Origin: CAMDPA01 sp963825625
GTDB lineage: Bacteria; Pseudomonadota; Alphaproteobacteria; Rhizobiales; Hyphomicrobiaceae
Length of the DNA stretch: 64,000 bases
Reading direction: 5' to 3'
Assembly: GCA_963825625.1 (NCBI GenBank)
Contig: CAWGUF010000016.1
Coordinates: 248,001 to 312,000 of the forward strand
A program made the position numbers and the translations under genes. The number at the start of each line of letters is the position of its first letter. The stretch's first letter is position 1. The notes below the pieces were generated by a model that saw nothing but the letters and a program-made list of their open reading frames with translations, did not search any database and was not told the origin of the DNA. Shown in pieces: positions 36,955 to 45,667 of the stretch.

Positions 36955-37241
36955 ATCGCTTTCCTTCCACATCTTCGAATCCGGTGTTGGCCTGGAATGT
37001 GACCTCGCTGGCCCGGAGGATCAAGGGCAGGGTTGGCCGCAGTTGATGGTGCATCCGGGCGGGGACGGGACGATCTACCCGTCGAGCACCATCATGGTGC
37101 CGCTGCTAAGGGGCTGTTTACCCATATCGGGCACTGTCTGAACCGTTGAGTCTTCGGTGAGCGACCGTCCGGCAATGGGGCAATACCCTGCCGCCGCAAC
37201 CTGCGCCGATCCTGTTCCGTAGCGTCCGAGTAGAGTAGCCC

Positions 37242-38741
37242 ATGCCAAAGCGCGTCCTTATCGTTGATGACGATCCCGCCCAGCGCCGTATTCTCGAAGA
37301 AATTGTCAAGCGGTTCGGGTTCGAGACCCAGAGCGCCACCTCGGGAGATCAAGCTCTCCAGATCCTTTCCACTTCCGATGGCATCAGCCTGATGCTCTTG
37401 GACCTTGTGATGCCCGGTACCGACGGTACGGAGGTTCTCAAGGAGGTCCAGGGCAAGCCGGGCATGCCGCCGGTCATCGTGCTCACTGCGAACGGCTCGA
37501 TCGATTCAGCGATCCAGGCGATGCGCGCCGGGGCGGTCGATTTCGTGGTCAAGCCGGCCAGCCCCGAGCGACTCGAGGTGTCGATGCGATCGGCGCTGAA
37601 GATCGAGGCGCTGGCAGGCGAGATCACCCGCATCAAGAAGCGTGCAGAAGGTACGCTGACGTTCTCCGACTTGATCATCCGTGGTGATGCCATGAGCCGG
37701 GTGATCGCGCTCGGCAAGCGGGCAGCCGCTTCCAACATCCCGGTTCTGATCGAAGGTGAGTCCGGCGTCGGCAAGGAGCTTATCGCGCGGGCCATCCAGG
37801 GCGAGAGCGATCGCAAGGCAAAGCCGTTCATCACCGTGAATTGCGGTGCGATCCCGGAGAACCTGGTCGAGTTGATCCTGTTCGGACACGAGAAGGGCTC
37901 GTTCACCGGCGCCACCGAAAAGCGGATCGGCAAGTTCCAGGAGGCCGACGGCGGCACGCTGTTCCTCGATGAGGTCGGGGAGTTGCCGCTCGACGTGCAG
38001 GTCAAGCTGCTGCGTGCGCTGCAGGAAGGTGAAGTCGATCCGGTCGGCGCCAAGCGTCCGGTCAAGGTCAACTTCCGCCTGATCTCGGCGACCAATCGCA
38101 ACATGATCGATCTGGTCAAGGAGGGTAAGTTCCGGGAGGATCTCTATTACCGGCTCAACGTGTTTCCCGTGCTGGTGCCGCCGCTGCGGCAGCGGTTGGA
38201 GGACGTGCCGGAATTGGCGGCCCACTTCCTGACCCGGTTTGCGGCAGAGGAAGGCAAGCGGGTCTCCTCGATCTCTGATGACGCGATGCGGCTGCTGGCC
38301 AGCTACACGTGGCCGGGTAACGTGCGGCAGCTCGAAAATGCTGTATTTCGTGCGGTTGTGCTGGCTGACGGTGCCGAATTGGCGGTGGCGGAATTTCCGC
38401 AGATCGCGGCGCACGTGGAAGGCTTCAGGGCCGAGGTGCCGGCTGCACCGGCTGCGGCAGAAGAGCCAAGGGCCTATACCGGTCCCGCACTCCTGGGCGC
38501 GGAAGACACTGTGCCGCGCACCATCGAGTTGCGCGCGGCCGGCAAAGCCAGCGCGCTGGGAATACCGGCAGTCACGGATGACGGGGATATCCGCCCGTTG
38601 ACCGAGATCGAAGCGGATATGATCCGGCTGGCGCTGGGGCGCTATCGCGGTCACATGACCGAGGTGGCCAAACGGCTCGGAATAGGGCGTTCCACTCTCT
38701 ACCGGAAGATGCAGGAGTACGGGCTGGAACCGCGGGTTTGA
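37242..38741 (+). CDS. sigma-54-dependent response regulator (NtrC family)
   Basis: 499 residues in three parts: receiver domain (DDDPAQ at 10-15, phospho-acceptor in LLDLVMPGTDG, Lys in VVKPA), AAA+ sigma-54 activator domain (Walker A EGESGVGKE, the sigma-54 contact loop GSFTGATEKR, Walker B GGTLFLDEVGELPLD) and a Fis-type helix-turn-helix at the C terminus (EVAKRLGIGRSTLYRKMQEYGL). The contact loop has Ser for the usual Ala (GSFTGA), a known variant. The partner kinase is not next to it, and the target genes are unknown. A clear terminator follows. Confidence 0.93.
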   Translation: MPKRVLIVDDDPAQRRILEEIVKRFGFETQSATSGDQALQILSTSDGISLMLLDLVMPGTDGTEVLKEVQGKPGMPPVIVLTANGSIDSAIQAMRAGAVDFVVKPASPERLEVSMRSALKIEALAGEITRIKKRAEGTLTFSDLIIRGDAMSRVIALGKRAAASNIPVLIEGESGVGKELIARAIQGESDRKAKPFITVNCGAIPENLVELILFGHEKGSFTGATEKRIGKFQEADGGTLFLDEVGELPLDVQVKLLRALQEGEVDPVGAKRPVKVNFRLISATNRNMIDLVKEGKFREDLYYRLNVFPVLVPPLRQRLEDVPELAAHFLTRFAAEEGKRVSSISDDAMRLLASYTWPGNVRQLENAVFRAVVLADGAELAVAEFPQIAAHVEGFRAEVPAAPAAAEEPRAYTGPALLGAEDTVPRTIELRAAGKASALGIPAVTDDGDIRPLTEIEADMIRLALGRYRGHMTEVAKRLGIGRSTLYRKMQEYGLEPRV

Positions 38742-39050
38742 TGCCGTAGTCCGGTTGCGTGATCGATACCGGCCGTGGGTCTTCGACCTGCGGCCGGTTT
38801 TTGCGTCCGTGTGGCCTCGTACCGGCAAAGACCGGCAAGAGGCCGCAATCGGCCCCAGCTTGGTCATGATTGCGCGGCAGTGGATGTGGTTGAAGAAGAC
38901 AGGGCCTGTCGTGCCGGCGGCAGTTCGCGAGTGCTGTGGGAATGCAACAGCCGGCTCGTGGACCAGCCGAAGCGTGTTGCAGGCATGCAGGCGCTGCTGG
39001 TCAGAGTCCGGCGCTTCGGTTAGCCTGTTGTCCCGCTCCGGAGGGTCTCT
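38742..39050. other. intergenic region between sigma-54 regulator and L,D-transpeptidase
   Basis: 309 bases without a gene. It contains the terminator of the regulator (38768-38802) and presumably the promoter of the L,D-transpeptidase gene, for which I see no clear boxes. A GGAGGG ribosome site lies just before the transpeptidase start. Confidence 0.5.
38768..38802 (+). terminator. rho-independent terminator of the sigma-54 regulator gene
   Basis: ACCGGCCG (38768-38775) pairs with CGGCCGGT (38791-38798); an inner GGTC-TTC-GACC stem extends it, and five T residues follow (38798-38802). It lies 27 bases after the stop codon. Confidence 0.9.
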
Positions 39051-40994
39051 ATGCAAACTGCCAGATTTCTCATCTCGATCGCAGCCTTGAGTTTTGCTCT
39101 CGCATCCTCAGCCAGCGGCCAGGACGTGTCGCCGGCCAGGACGGTGAGCGATGAGGCCAACGGCGTTTCGCAGCAAGTGCCGGCACGCCCGTCGACAGAC
39201 GGCGCGGCTGTTCAGACGTCGAGCGAGGTCCCCGCGGCAGAGGGGGCCAATGCTGCCTCCGCGCGGCAGGAGGTCGGCAGTAGTTCGGCGGCGGAGGTCA
39301 ACACCACTGTGCAGGATGCTGCCAAACGCGGGGCAGCGACCGCAATCCAAGCAGAAGCCGCCGCATCAAATCAAGAGAGCAAGGAGACGGCAGCGCCGCT
39401 CGTGACTTCGACGGATGCAGGGGCGGAGGTGGCCGCTCCGGCACAGTCCGTTGCCCCGGGCACGGAGCAAGCGAGCATGGCGCCGGCTCCGGTTGTGGTG
39501 GTGGAGCCGATTGGTCCAGAGGTGGTGCAGCGTGCGGTAGCGATGGCCGACAAATCGGTGCATCCGGATGATCTGGCGGGGTTGAAAGCCTATTATGCGG
39601 CGTTCCCGGGTAAGCCACTGTGGATCCAGGAGCGCGGATTGTCGGCGCGGGCACGTGCGTTGATGGCCGAGATCGGGCGCGCCGACAGCTGGGGGCTGCG
39701 CGCTCGCGATTATCGATTGCCGGCCGGGGATGTGGGGCCTGATCGGGAAACGTTGTCGGCAGCGGAGGCGCGGCTGACGCTGGCGGCGCTCGCCTATGCG
39801 CGGCATGCGAAGGGCGGCCGGTATGATCCCAAGCGATTGTCGATCGCTATCGACCGGGATCCGCCGGTCAATCGGCCGGAAACGTTGCTGGCTGAGCTGG
39901 CTTCCGCGGACGCCCCTGATCGGTATCTACGGGGGCTGCATCCGCAACACGAGCAGTTTCAGCGGTTGCGCAAGCTTTATGTCGCGCTCAAGGCTGGTCA
40001 GGGGCCGGTTTCTGCGGCGGCAAAAGAAGAGCGGGCCGAGGAGGAAACCGCGAATAAGTCAAACAAACGCAAGCGGAAGAAGGCGGTGGCAAAGCCGGAG
40101 ACGGTTTCGGCTGAGCGCGTACTGATGAATATGGAGCAGTGGCGCTGGATGCCGGAAACGCTCGGCTCCCTGCATATCGCTGCGAATATCCCGGAGTTCA
40201 TGGTGCGGGTGGTGAAGAATGGCCAGGTCATCCATTCCGAACGCATGATCGCGGGGGAGGTCGACAAGCAGACGCCGATCTTCTCGCAGGACATGCAATC
40301 GGTGGTGTTTCATCCGGGATGGGGCGTGCCCAACAGCATCAAGGTAAAAGAGCTGCTGCCGGGCCTGCTGCGCGGACGGGATACGCTGTCACGCAGCGGG
40401 CTCAAGGCAACCTACAAGGGACGGCCGGTCGACCCGACGACGATCGACTGGCGAACGACCGATATCCGCAATCTGACGGTGATCCAGCCGCCGGGACGGA
40501 GCAATGTGCTGGGTGTGGTGAAGTTCCAGTTCCCCAACAAAAACGACATCTACATGCACGACACGCCGACAAAGCATCTGTTCAACTCCAAGGTGCGGGC
40601 TTTCAGCCATGGCTGCATGCGGATCAGGAACCCGGTGAAGCTGGCCGAAGTGGTGTTTGCGGAAACCGCCGGCTGGTCGCCGGCGAGGGTTGCCTCCCTC
40701 ATCAAGAATGGGCCGATGGATAATCGCATCCCATTGCAGCGCAAGATTCCCGTGCACGTGACGTCCTTCACGGTGACCGTCGATCAGGACGGCAAGCCGC
40801 ATGCTTTCAGCGACATCTACGGGCACGAGAAGAGGATCGGGCTGGCGCTCGATGGAAAATTCCATCTCATCCAGAAAAAGGTCGTGAACCTCAGCGCGGC
40901 TCGGGCCGAGGTGTTGAGCCGGGCCGGGGGCGGTCAGTCGTTCCGCAGGCGCGATGACGACTGGATGCGTAACGTTTTCCCCGGCTTCAACTGA
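39051..40994 (+). CDS. L,D-transpeptidase (YcbB/LdtD type)
   Basis: Periplasmic enzyme forming 3-3 crosslinks in peptidoglycan, 647 residues. A signal peptide ends near ASASGQ, then about 130 low-complexity Ala/Thr/Ser/Gln residues, a region of YcbB-like scaffold and peptidoglycan-binding sequence (KAYYAAFPGKPLWIQERG, AEARLTLAALAYARHAKGG) and the YkuD catalytic domain with the active-site motif SHGCMRI (Cys522). A short Lys/Arg/Glu-rich insert (TANKSNKRKRKKAVAK-like, about residues 337-352) precedes the catalytic domain. GGAGGG lies before the ATG. Confidence 0.9.
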   Translation: MQTARFLISIAALSFALASSASGQDVSPARTVSDEANGVSQQVPARPSTDGAAVQTSSEVPAAEGANAASARQEVGSSSAAEVNTTVQDAAKRGAATAIQAEAAASNQESKETAAPLVTSTDAGAEVAAPAQSVAPGTEQASMAPAPVVVVEPIGPEVVQRAVAMADKSVHPDDLAGLKAYYAAFPGKPLWIQERGLSARARALMAEIGRADSWGLRARDYRLPAGDVGPDRETLSAAEARLTLAALAYARHAKGGRYDPKRLSIAIDRDPPVNRPETLLAELASADAPDRYLRGLHPQHEQFQRLRKLYVALKAGQGPVSAAAKEERAEEETANKSNKRKRKKAVAKPETVSAERVLMNMEQWRWMPETLGSLHIAANIPEFMVRVVKNGQVIHSERMIAGEVDKQTPIFSQDMQSVVFHPGWGVPNSIKVKELLPGLLRGRDTLSRSGLKATYKGRPVDPTTIDWRTTDIRNLTVIQPPGRSNVLGVVKFQFPNKNDIYMHDTPTKHLFNSKVRAFSHGCMRIRNPVKLAEVVFAETAGWSPARVASLIKNGPMDNRIPLQRKIPVHVTSFTVTVDQDGKPHAFSDIYGHEKRIGLALDGKFHLIQKKVVNLSAARAEVLSRAGGGQSFRRRDDDWMRNVFPGFN

Positions 40995-41165
40995 GGCTGT
41001 TGCCAGCATCGCTGGTGGTGGCGGGACCGACAGTTGATGCTGCGGGCATGGGTGGCAGCGTCTGCCGGGCACGCCGCCAGCTGGAGCGAGGCCAGTTGCC
41101 AGAGGGCCGGCTTATCTGCATAAGCATCGGCCAGGAAGAAAATTCCACAGTTTTTGGAGATCGTC

Positions 41166-41717
41166 ATGAGCACATACACGATCGGCGTAGTCGTCGGCAG
41201 CCTGCGCCGGAACTCGATCAATCGCAAGCTGGCCACGGCACTTGCGAAAATCGGTCCGTCGGATTTCGAGTTCAATTTCCTGATGATCGGCGATCTGCCG
41301 CTCTACAACCAGGATGATGACGCAAATCAGGCACCGCAGGTGAAACGCCTGAAGGGCGAGATCAGCGCGTCAAGCGGCATTCTGTTCGTTACGCCGGAAT
41401 ACAATCGCTCGATTCCGGGCGTGCTGAAGAATGCGATCGACCATGCCTCGCGGCCCTATGGACAGAGCGCGTGGAGCGGCAAGCCCGCAGGCATCATCGG
41501 GGTTGCAAACGGGGCAATCGGGACGGCGTTGGCCCAGCAGCATCTGCGCAACATCCTTGCAAATCAGAATATGCCGACGCTGGCGCAGCCAGAGGCGTTC
41601 ATTCAGAACAAGGAAGGACTGTACGCGGCGGACGGCAGCTTCGGCGAGGATAGCCGCCAGTTCATGCAGACCTGGATGGATAAATTCGCTGGTTGGGTGC
41701 GCAAGCATGCGGGTTGA
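41166..41717 (+). CDS. NADPH-dependent FMN reductase
   Basis: Flavodoxin-like reductase of 183 residues from the ATG at 41166. The FMN phosphate-binding loop GSLRRNSINRK (about 11-21) and the flavin motif TPEYNRSIPGVLKNAIDHAS are clear. It could reduce FMN for the two flavin-dependent monooxygenases in the window or act as a quinone/azo/chromate reductase. Convergent with mobB. Confidence 0.9.
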   Translation: MSTYTIGVVVGSLRRNSINRKLATALAKIGPSDFEFNFLMIGDLPLYNQDDDANQAPQVKRLKGEISASSGILFVTPEYNRSIPGVLKNAIDHASRPYGQSAWSGKPAGIIGVANGAIGTALAQQHLRNILANQNMPTLAQPEAFIQNKEGLYAADGSFGEDSRQFMQTWMDKFAGWVRKHAG

Positions 41718-41730
41718 GGCCGCATGCGTC

Positions 41731-42273
41731 TCATGAGGTGGTGGGCGTACCGATGCCAAGGCGAGCGCCGATAAAATCGGCGATCGCGGCGATGTCATCG
41801 AGAGCGAATACCGGTAACGCGGATGCCACGATTTCATGGTCGGCGGCGATGGCGATGACGTTTGGATCGGTATCGGCCAGCGGGGTGTGCTCGAAAGCAG
41901 CCGTCCGCCGGGCCTCGATCTTGGGGATGGGAGCGGACTTGTAGCCTTCCACGACGATCAGGTCGCACGGACCCAGGGCTGCAACGACATCTGGAAAGTC
42001 CGGTTCCGGAGCATCCGCAAGCTCGCTCACCAATGCCCAGCGGCTGGCCGAGACGATAGCCACCTGGCGGGCACCGGCGCGCCGGTGACGGGCGCTGTCG
42101 GTATCGCCATCGTCGATCTGGAAGGCATGGTGGGCGTGCTTGATGCTGGCGACACGCAAGCCGCGGCGCGTGAATTCCTCGATGAGGCGAACAGCAAGCG
42201 TCGTCTTGCCCGACTTCTTCCAACCGGCGATGCCGATCATCGGGGGTGTGCTGGGAGGCCGGGAGCTTGTCAT
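41731..42273 (-). CDS. mobB: molybdopterin-guanine dinucleotide biosynthesis protein MobB
   Basis: GTP-binding helper in the last step of the bis-MGD/MGD molybdenum cofactor route, 180 residues. P-loop GWKKSGKTTL (about 17-26), the conserved IKHAHHAFQID and the ends VVEGYKSAPIPKIE are family features. Third gene of the fdhD-mobA-mobB operon; four bases separate it from mobA. Confidence 0.93.
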   Translation of the reverse strand: MTSSRPPSTPPMIGIAGWKKSGKTTLAVRLIEEFTRRGLRVASIKHAHHAFQIDDGDTDSARHRRAGARQVAIVSASRWALVSELADAPEPDFPDVVAALGPCDLIVVEGYKSAPIPKIEARRTAAFEHTPLADTDPNVIAIAADHEIVASALPVFALDDIAAIADFIGARLGIGTPTTS

Positions 42274-42277
42274 GCGG

Positions 42278-42958
42278 TCACGACCTCTCCGGCGTCGGCG
42301 GTGCGGCAGCGTCGATCAGGTCACGCAGCTCCTGCAGCTCAGCGGGCGTGTTGGCGTTGAAGAACGGATCGATACTGCGTGATCCAGCGGGCAGGAGGGG
42401 GAAATCAACCGGCACGGTGCCGTGTCTGTCCGTCCATGCCAGCACCTTGCGGACGCCATCGCGCAGTGCAGTCTCCAGGTCATCTGCCAAGGCGACGGGC
42501 CATAATCCGATCACCGGATGCAGGTGGCCGTCGGATCGGGCGATGGCGATGGCGTTTGGGCGGGGCTCGAGTGCGGCAGCGAGGCGTTCGACGAGTTCGG
42601 CGGGCAACAGCGGTGCATCGGCAGAGGCGGTCACGATCCAGTGGGCGGATGGGGCGTGCGATTTCGCCCAGCGCAGTCCGGCAAGGACGCCGGCCAAAGG
42701 CCCAACGAAGCCTTCGACGGTATCGGCGATGACCGGAAGCGTGAATGCCGCAAAGCGGCTCGGGTCGCCATTGGCATTGATAACAACTGTGGATACCTGT
42801 GGCGCCAGGCGCGCAATGACGTGTTCGAGCATGGGGCGGCCGGAGAGATCGAGCAGCGCTTTGTCGCCTGCGCCGCTTGCGCCAGCGAACATGCGCCGAG
42901 AGAGGCCGCCGGCGAGCACGACGCCCACGACCTGGTCTGCTCGCGTGGACTTGCTCAT
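42278..42958 (-). CDS. mobA: molybdenum cofactor guanylyltransferase MobA
   Basis: Transfers GMP to molybdopterin to make the guanine dinucleotide cofactor used by formate dehydrogenase and related enzymes. 226 residues; nucleotide-binding VLAGGLSRRM (about 14-23), the metal-binding segment ASADAPLLPAELVERL and the family-typical SDGHLHPVIGLWPV. Its start overlaps the end of fdhD by four bases (ATGA at 42958-42955), so translation is coupled. Confidence 0.94.
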   Translation of the reverse strand: MSKSTRADQVVGVVLAGGLSRRMFAGASGAGDKALLDLSGRPMLEHVIARLAPQVSTVVINANGDPSRFAAFTLPVIADTVEGFVGPLAGVLAGLRWAKSHAPSAHWIVTASADAPLLPAELVERLAAALEPRPNAIAIARSDGHLHPVIGLWPVALADDLETALRDGVRKVLAWTDRHGTVPVDFPLLPAGSRSIDPFFNANTPAELQELRDLIDAAAPPTPERS

Positions 42959-43878
42959 GTGTCCTCTCCGCGGGCCACGGCACTGGCCTTGCGGGCGTGG
43001 CGTCGATCCTCCTCGGGCAGGCTCGAAACGTCGGCATCGAACTCGATGCGTTGGGCGCCGGAGAGCGCAACGAAGCGCTTACCGCGGGCGCGACCGATCA
43101 ATGTCAGCCCCGTGCGGCGTGCAAGCTCTACGCCCCAGGCGGTAAAACCGGAGCGGGACACCAGGATCGGAATTCCCATGTTGACGGTCTTGATCACCAT
43201 CTCGGAGGTGAGGCGGCCGGTGGTGTAGAAGATCTTGTCATGGGCGGGGATGCTGTTCAGGTGCATGTAGCCGGCAATCTTGTCGACGGCATTGTGACGG
43301 CCGACGTCCTCCATATAGACCAGTGGCCGGTCCTGTTGGCACAGCACGCAGCCGTGGATGGCGCCAGCCTTGAGATAGAGGCTCGGCTCGGTGTTGATCT
43401 TGCGGGTCAGTGCGTACAGCCAAGACGTTTTCAGGCGGGCATCGGCGGGAAGCTCGATGCGGTCGATTTCGTGCATGAGGTCGCCGAACACCGTGCCCTG
43501 GGCGCAGCCGGATGTCTGAATCTTCTTCTTGAGCTTGTCCTCGTAGTCGGTCTCGCGGCTGGTGCGCACGACGATGGTCTCGATGTCGGAATCGTAGTCT
43601 ATGGCGGTGATCTCGTCATCGGCCTGGAGCATGTTCTGGTTGAGCAGGTAGCCGACGGCCAACAGGTCTGGGTGGTCGCCGATCGTCATCATTGTGACGA
43701 TTTCCCTGGCGTTGAGAAACAGTGTGAGGGGGCGCTCCGTCACCACTGGAATCTCGGTCGGTCGTCCTTCGTGATCGATGCCAGCAACCGTCACGGAAAG
43801 GCGCGGATCGTCCGGGCGCGGGCGCACCTGGAACTCTTCAAGAGTGCTATCGACTGACGTTCTTAATCGCGAGTTCAT
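42955..43878 (-). CDS. fdhD: formate dehydrogenase accessory sulfurtransferase FdhD
   Basis: 307 residues. Transfers sulfur from the cysteine desulfurase to the molybdenum cofactor, as needed for active formate dehydrogenase. The cysteine motif GCVLCQQDRPLVYMEDVGRHNAVDKIAG region (given in parts: GCVLCQQ, VGRHNAVDKIAGY) and TGRLTSEMVIKT are characteristic. An earlier GCAQGTVFGD is also present. Its presence implies a formate dehydrogenase elsewhere in the genome. Confidence 0.95.
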   Translation of the reverse strand: MNSRLRTSVDSTLEEFQVRPRPDDPRLSVTVAGIDHEGRPTEIPVVTERPLTLFLNAREIVTMMTIGDHPDLLAVGYLLNQNMLQADDEITAIDYDSDIETIVVRTSRETDYEDKLKKKIQTSGCAQGTVFGDLMHEIDRIELPADARLKTSWLYALTRKINTEPSLYLKAGAIHGCVLCQQDRPLVYMEDVGRHNAVDKIAGYMHLNSIPAHDKIFYTTGRLTSEMVIKTVNMGIPILVSRSGFTAWGVELARRTGLTLIGRARGKRFVALSGAQRIEFDADVSSLPEEDRRHARKASAVARGEDT

Positions 43879-44219
43879 GCGTGCTTACTTCGGACGGCGT
43901 CGGGAACTTATCGCAAGGCTGGCGACAGAGAAAACGGATGGCGAGCGCGAGCGTCGGACTTCTGCAGAGGGTAGGCAGTCCGTGGCCCTCCTGCAAGCCG
44001 CCAACGCGTGCGCCAATGTCAGCGACCCAGCCATCCCGGCACTTGCAACGGCGCGGGCATGCGACTTTCGTCTTGGATCGAGACTGAGGACGATTGTGAG
44101 CAGGCTGCAGCAGCGGTATATCGTCAAGAAAGGGTTCTGGCTCAGGACGCGCAAGTTGGGGTTATCATTTCCCCCGCTTGCGCGTCAGCTAACGGAATGG
44201 TCAAGGAGGAACGCCAATC
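43879..44219. other. intergenic region between fdhD and the TRAP binding protein
   Basis: 341 bases without a gene. It separates two divergent genes and holds both promoters and a long hairpin (44146-44186) directly before the dctP ribosome site AAGGAGGA (44202-44209). Confidence 0.55.
44146..44186. promoter_or_regulatory. long hairpin in the dctP leader
   Basis: GACGCGCAAG (44146-44155) and CTTGCGCGTC (44177-44186) are perfect inverted repeats of 10 bases, and an inner TGGGG/CCCC pair extends the stem. The hairpin sits 15 bases before the AAGGAGGA and 33 before the ATG. There is no U-tract, so it is a possible operator or translation-control element rather than a terminator. Confidence 0.55.
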
Positions 44220-45335
44220 ATGGGTACATTCGACCGTCGAAAGTTGCTGAAGGCTGCCGGAGTTGGAGGTGCGGGAGCGGCTGCGGCCGCTGTTGCAGCG
44301 CCGGCCATTGCGCAATCCGCGCCTGAGCTCAAGTGGCGCTTGACGTCGAGCTTTCCCAGGTCGCTCGATACGATCTATGGTGCGGCCGAGGTGTTTTCCA
44401 AAGCGCTGCGAGAGGCGACGGACAACCGCTTCAACGTGCAGGTGTTTCCGGGCGGCGAGATTGCGCCGGCGCTGAAGGCGGCCGATGTCGTCAGCAATGG
44501 CTCCGTCGAGATGTGCCACACAGCTTCTTACTATTACTGGGGCAAGGATCCGACGTTTGCATTCGGCACCGCGGTGCCGTTCGGCCTGAATGCCCGCATG
44601 CAGAATGCTTGGGCCTATGAGGGCGGCGGCATCGAGTTGATGAACAAGTTCTACGCCAAGCACAAACTCTATGGCCTGCCGGCGGGCAATACCGGCGCGC
44701 AGATGGGGGGCTGGTTCCGGAAGGAGATCAATACGCCGAGTGATCTCAAGGGCCTGAAGATGCGGATCGGCGGTTTCGGCGGCGCTGTCATATCGAAGCT
44801 GGGCGCCGTGCCGCAGCAGATTGCGGGTGGCGAGATCTATACGGCGCTGGAGAAAGGAACGATCGACGCGACTGAGTGGGTCGGGCCTTACGACGACGAG
44901 AAGCTCGGCTTCTACAAGGTCGCCAAATACTATTACTACCCGGGCTGGTGGGAAGGCTCGGCGATGCTTCATCTCTTCGTCAACGCCGACAAGTGGAACA
45001 GTTTGCCGAAGTCCTATCAGGCGGCGGTGAAGAACGCCTCAGCGCTGGCGAATACTTTCATGCTGGCGAAGTACGACGTCGAAAATCCCAAAGCATTGAA
45101 GCGGCTTGTGGGGAACCACGGGGTCAAGTTGCGACCGTTCACGGAGCCTGTGCTTGATGCTTGCTTCAAGGCTGCGAACGAAGTCTATGCCGAGCAGTCG
45201 GCGAAGAACGCCAGTTTCAAGGAAGTCTATGAGGCCATGAAGGCGTTCCGCGCGGATGCTTATCTGTGGGAGCAGATCTCCGAGAACACCTACGATACCT
45301 ACATGATGATCCAGCAGCGCAAGAAGACGCTGTAA
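44220..45335 (+). CDS. TRAP transporter substrate-binding protein (DctP family)
   Basis: Periplasmic solute-binding protein of 371 residues. The N-terminal DRRKLLKAAGVGGAG followed by an Ala-rich stretch looks like a Tat signal. The DctP-type pattern is clear (SSFPRSLDTIYGAAEVFSKA, GEIAPALKAADVVSNGSVEM, LKMRIGGFGGAVISKLGAVP). It should deliver an organic acid or amide to a TRAP permease. No dctQ or dctM gene follows, so it works with a permease encoded elsewhere. The ATG follows AAGGAGGA. The leader hairpin suggests regulated expression. Confidence 0.9.
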   Translation: MGTFDRRKLLKAAGVGGAGAAAAAVAAPAIAQSAPELKWRLTSSFPRSLDTIYGAAEVFSKALREATDNRFNVQVFPGGEIAPALKAADVVSNGSVEMCHTASYYYWGKDPTFAFGTAVPFGLNARMQNAWAYEGGGIELMNKFYAKHKLYGLPAGNTGAQMGGWFRKEINTPSDLKGLKMRIGGFGGAVISKLGAVPQQIAGGEIYTALEKGTIDATEWVGPYDDEKLGFYKVAKYYYYPGWWEGSAMLHLFVNADKWNSLPKSYQAAVKNASALANTFMLAKYDVENPKALKRLVGNHGVKLRPFTEPVLDACFKAANEVYAEQSAKNASFKEVYEAMKAFRADAYLWEQISENTYDTYMMIQQRKKTL

Positions 45336-45493
45336 CTGGTGCGCGGTCTTGGTTGAGGCGGCTCGGGACACAATTGGGCGGCTTGAACGGCAAGATCGGG
45401 GGCAGGCTGGCTCTGTCCCCGAGGGTTGACTTGTTTCCAGCGTGCTATAGCGGGTGCCCTCGTTGAAGGGCGATGTCGGTGGAAAGCTCAGTG

Positions 45494-45532
45494 AAACGAA
45501 AAGCGCCCAACCCGGGGGGGGGGTTGGGCGCT
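45494..45532 (-). terminator. rho-independent terminator on the minus strand, with G10 tract
   Basis: A perfect 12-base inverted repeat (AGCGCCCAACCC 45502-45513; GGGTTGGGCGCT 45521-45532) is followed on the minus strand by TTTTCGTTT (45502-45494). The loop is seven G on the plus strand, part of a G10 run, so the RNA loop is C-rich. This is the end of the candidate small RNA; lolA read-through could also use it. Confidence 0.75.
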
Positions 45533-45631
45533 AGGGCGCTAGAAGCGCTTGACACCGGGAGGGAAGCCGGTGTCGCAAGCGATGCCTTCGGCTAGACGGG
45601 GGGCACTACCGATACAGTGGGCATCGCCTGC
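45498..45631 (-). ncRNA. candidate small RNA with C-rich hairpin loops
   Basis: About 134 bases on the minus strand between the promoter (45638-45667) and the terminator. Three stems are visible: GCGATGCC/GGCATCGC (45579-45586 with 45620-45627), with an inner CACT/AGTG pair; GACACCGG/CCGGTGTC (45551-45558 with 45567-45574) extended by GCTT/AAGC; and the terminator stem. In the RNA the middle loop reads CUUCCCUC and the terminator loop is poly-C, both able to pair with Shine-Dalgarno sequences, as in the C-rich-loop small RNAs known from alphaproteobacteria. No match to tmRNA, RNase P, SRP or 6S RNA was seen by eye. Confidence 0.45.
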
Positions 45632-45637
45632 ATGGCG

Positions 45638-45667
45638 ATTATCTAATCTCATGTGGCCCAATTTCAA
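45638..45667 (-). promoter_or_regulatory. minus-strand sigma-70 type promoter of the candidate small RNA
   Basis: On the minus strand TTGAAA (45667-45662) is a -35-like box and TAGATAAT (45645-45638) a -10-like box; depending on the -10 register the spacing is 16 to 18 bases. The predicted start is near 45631. Placement fits the downstream hairpins and terminator well. Confidence 0.5.

Noticed and set aside
45498..45667. 6S RNA, tmRNA, SRP RNA or RNase P reading for the structured region
   Set aside because: None of the conserved motifs (GGAAGGAAG of SRP, GAGGAAAGTCCGG of RNase P, tmRNA tag region, long single hairpin of 6S) is visible.
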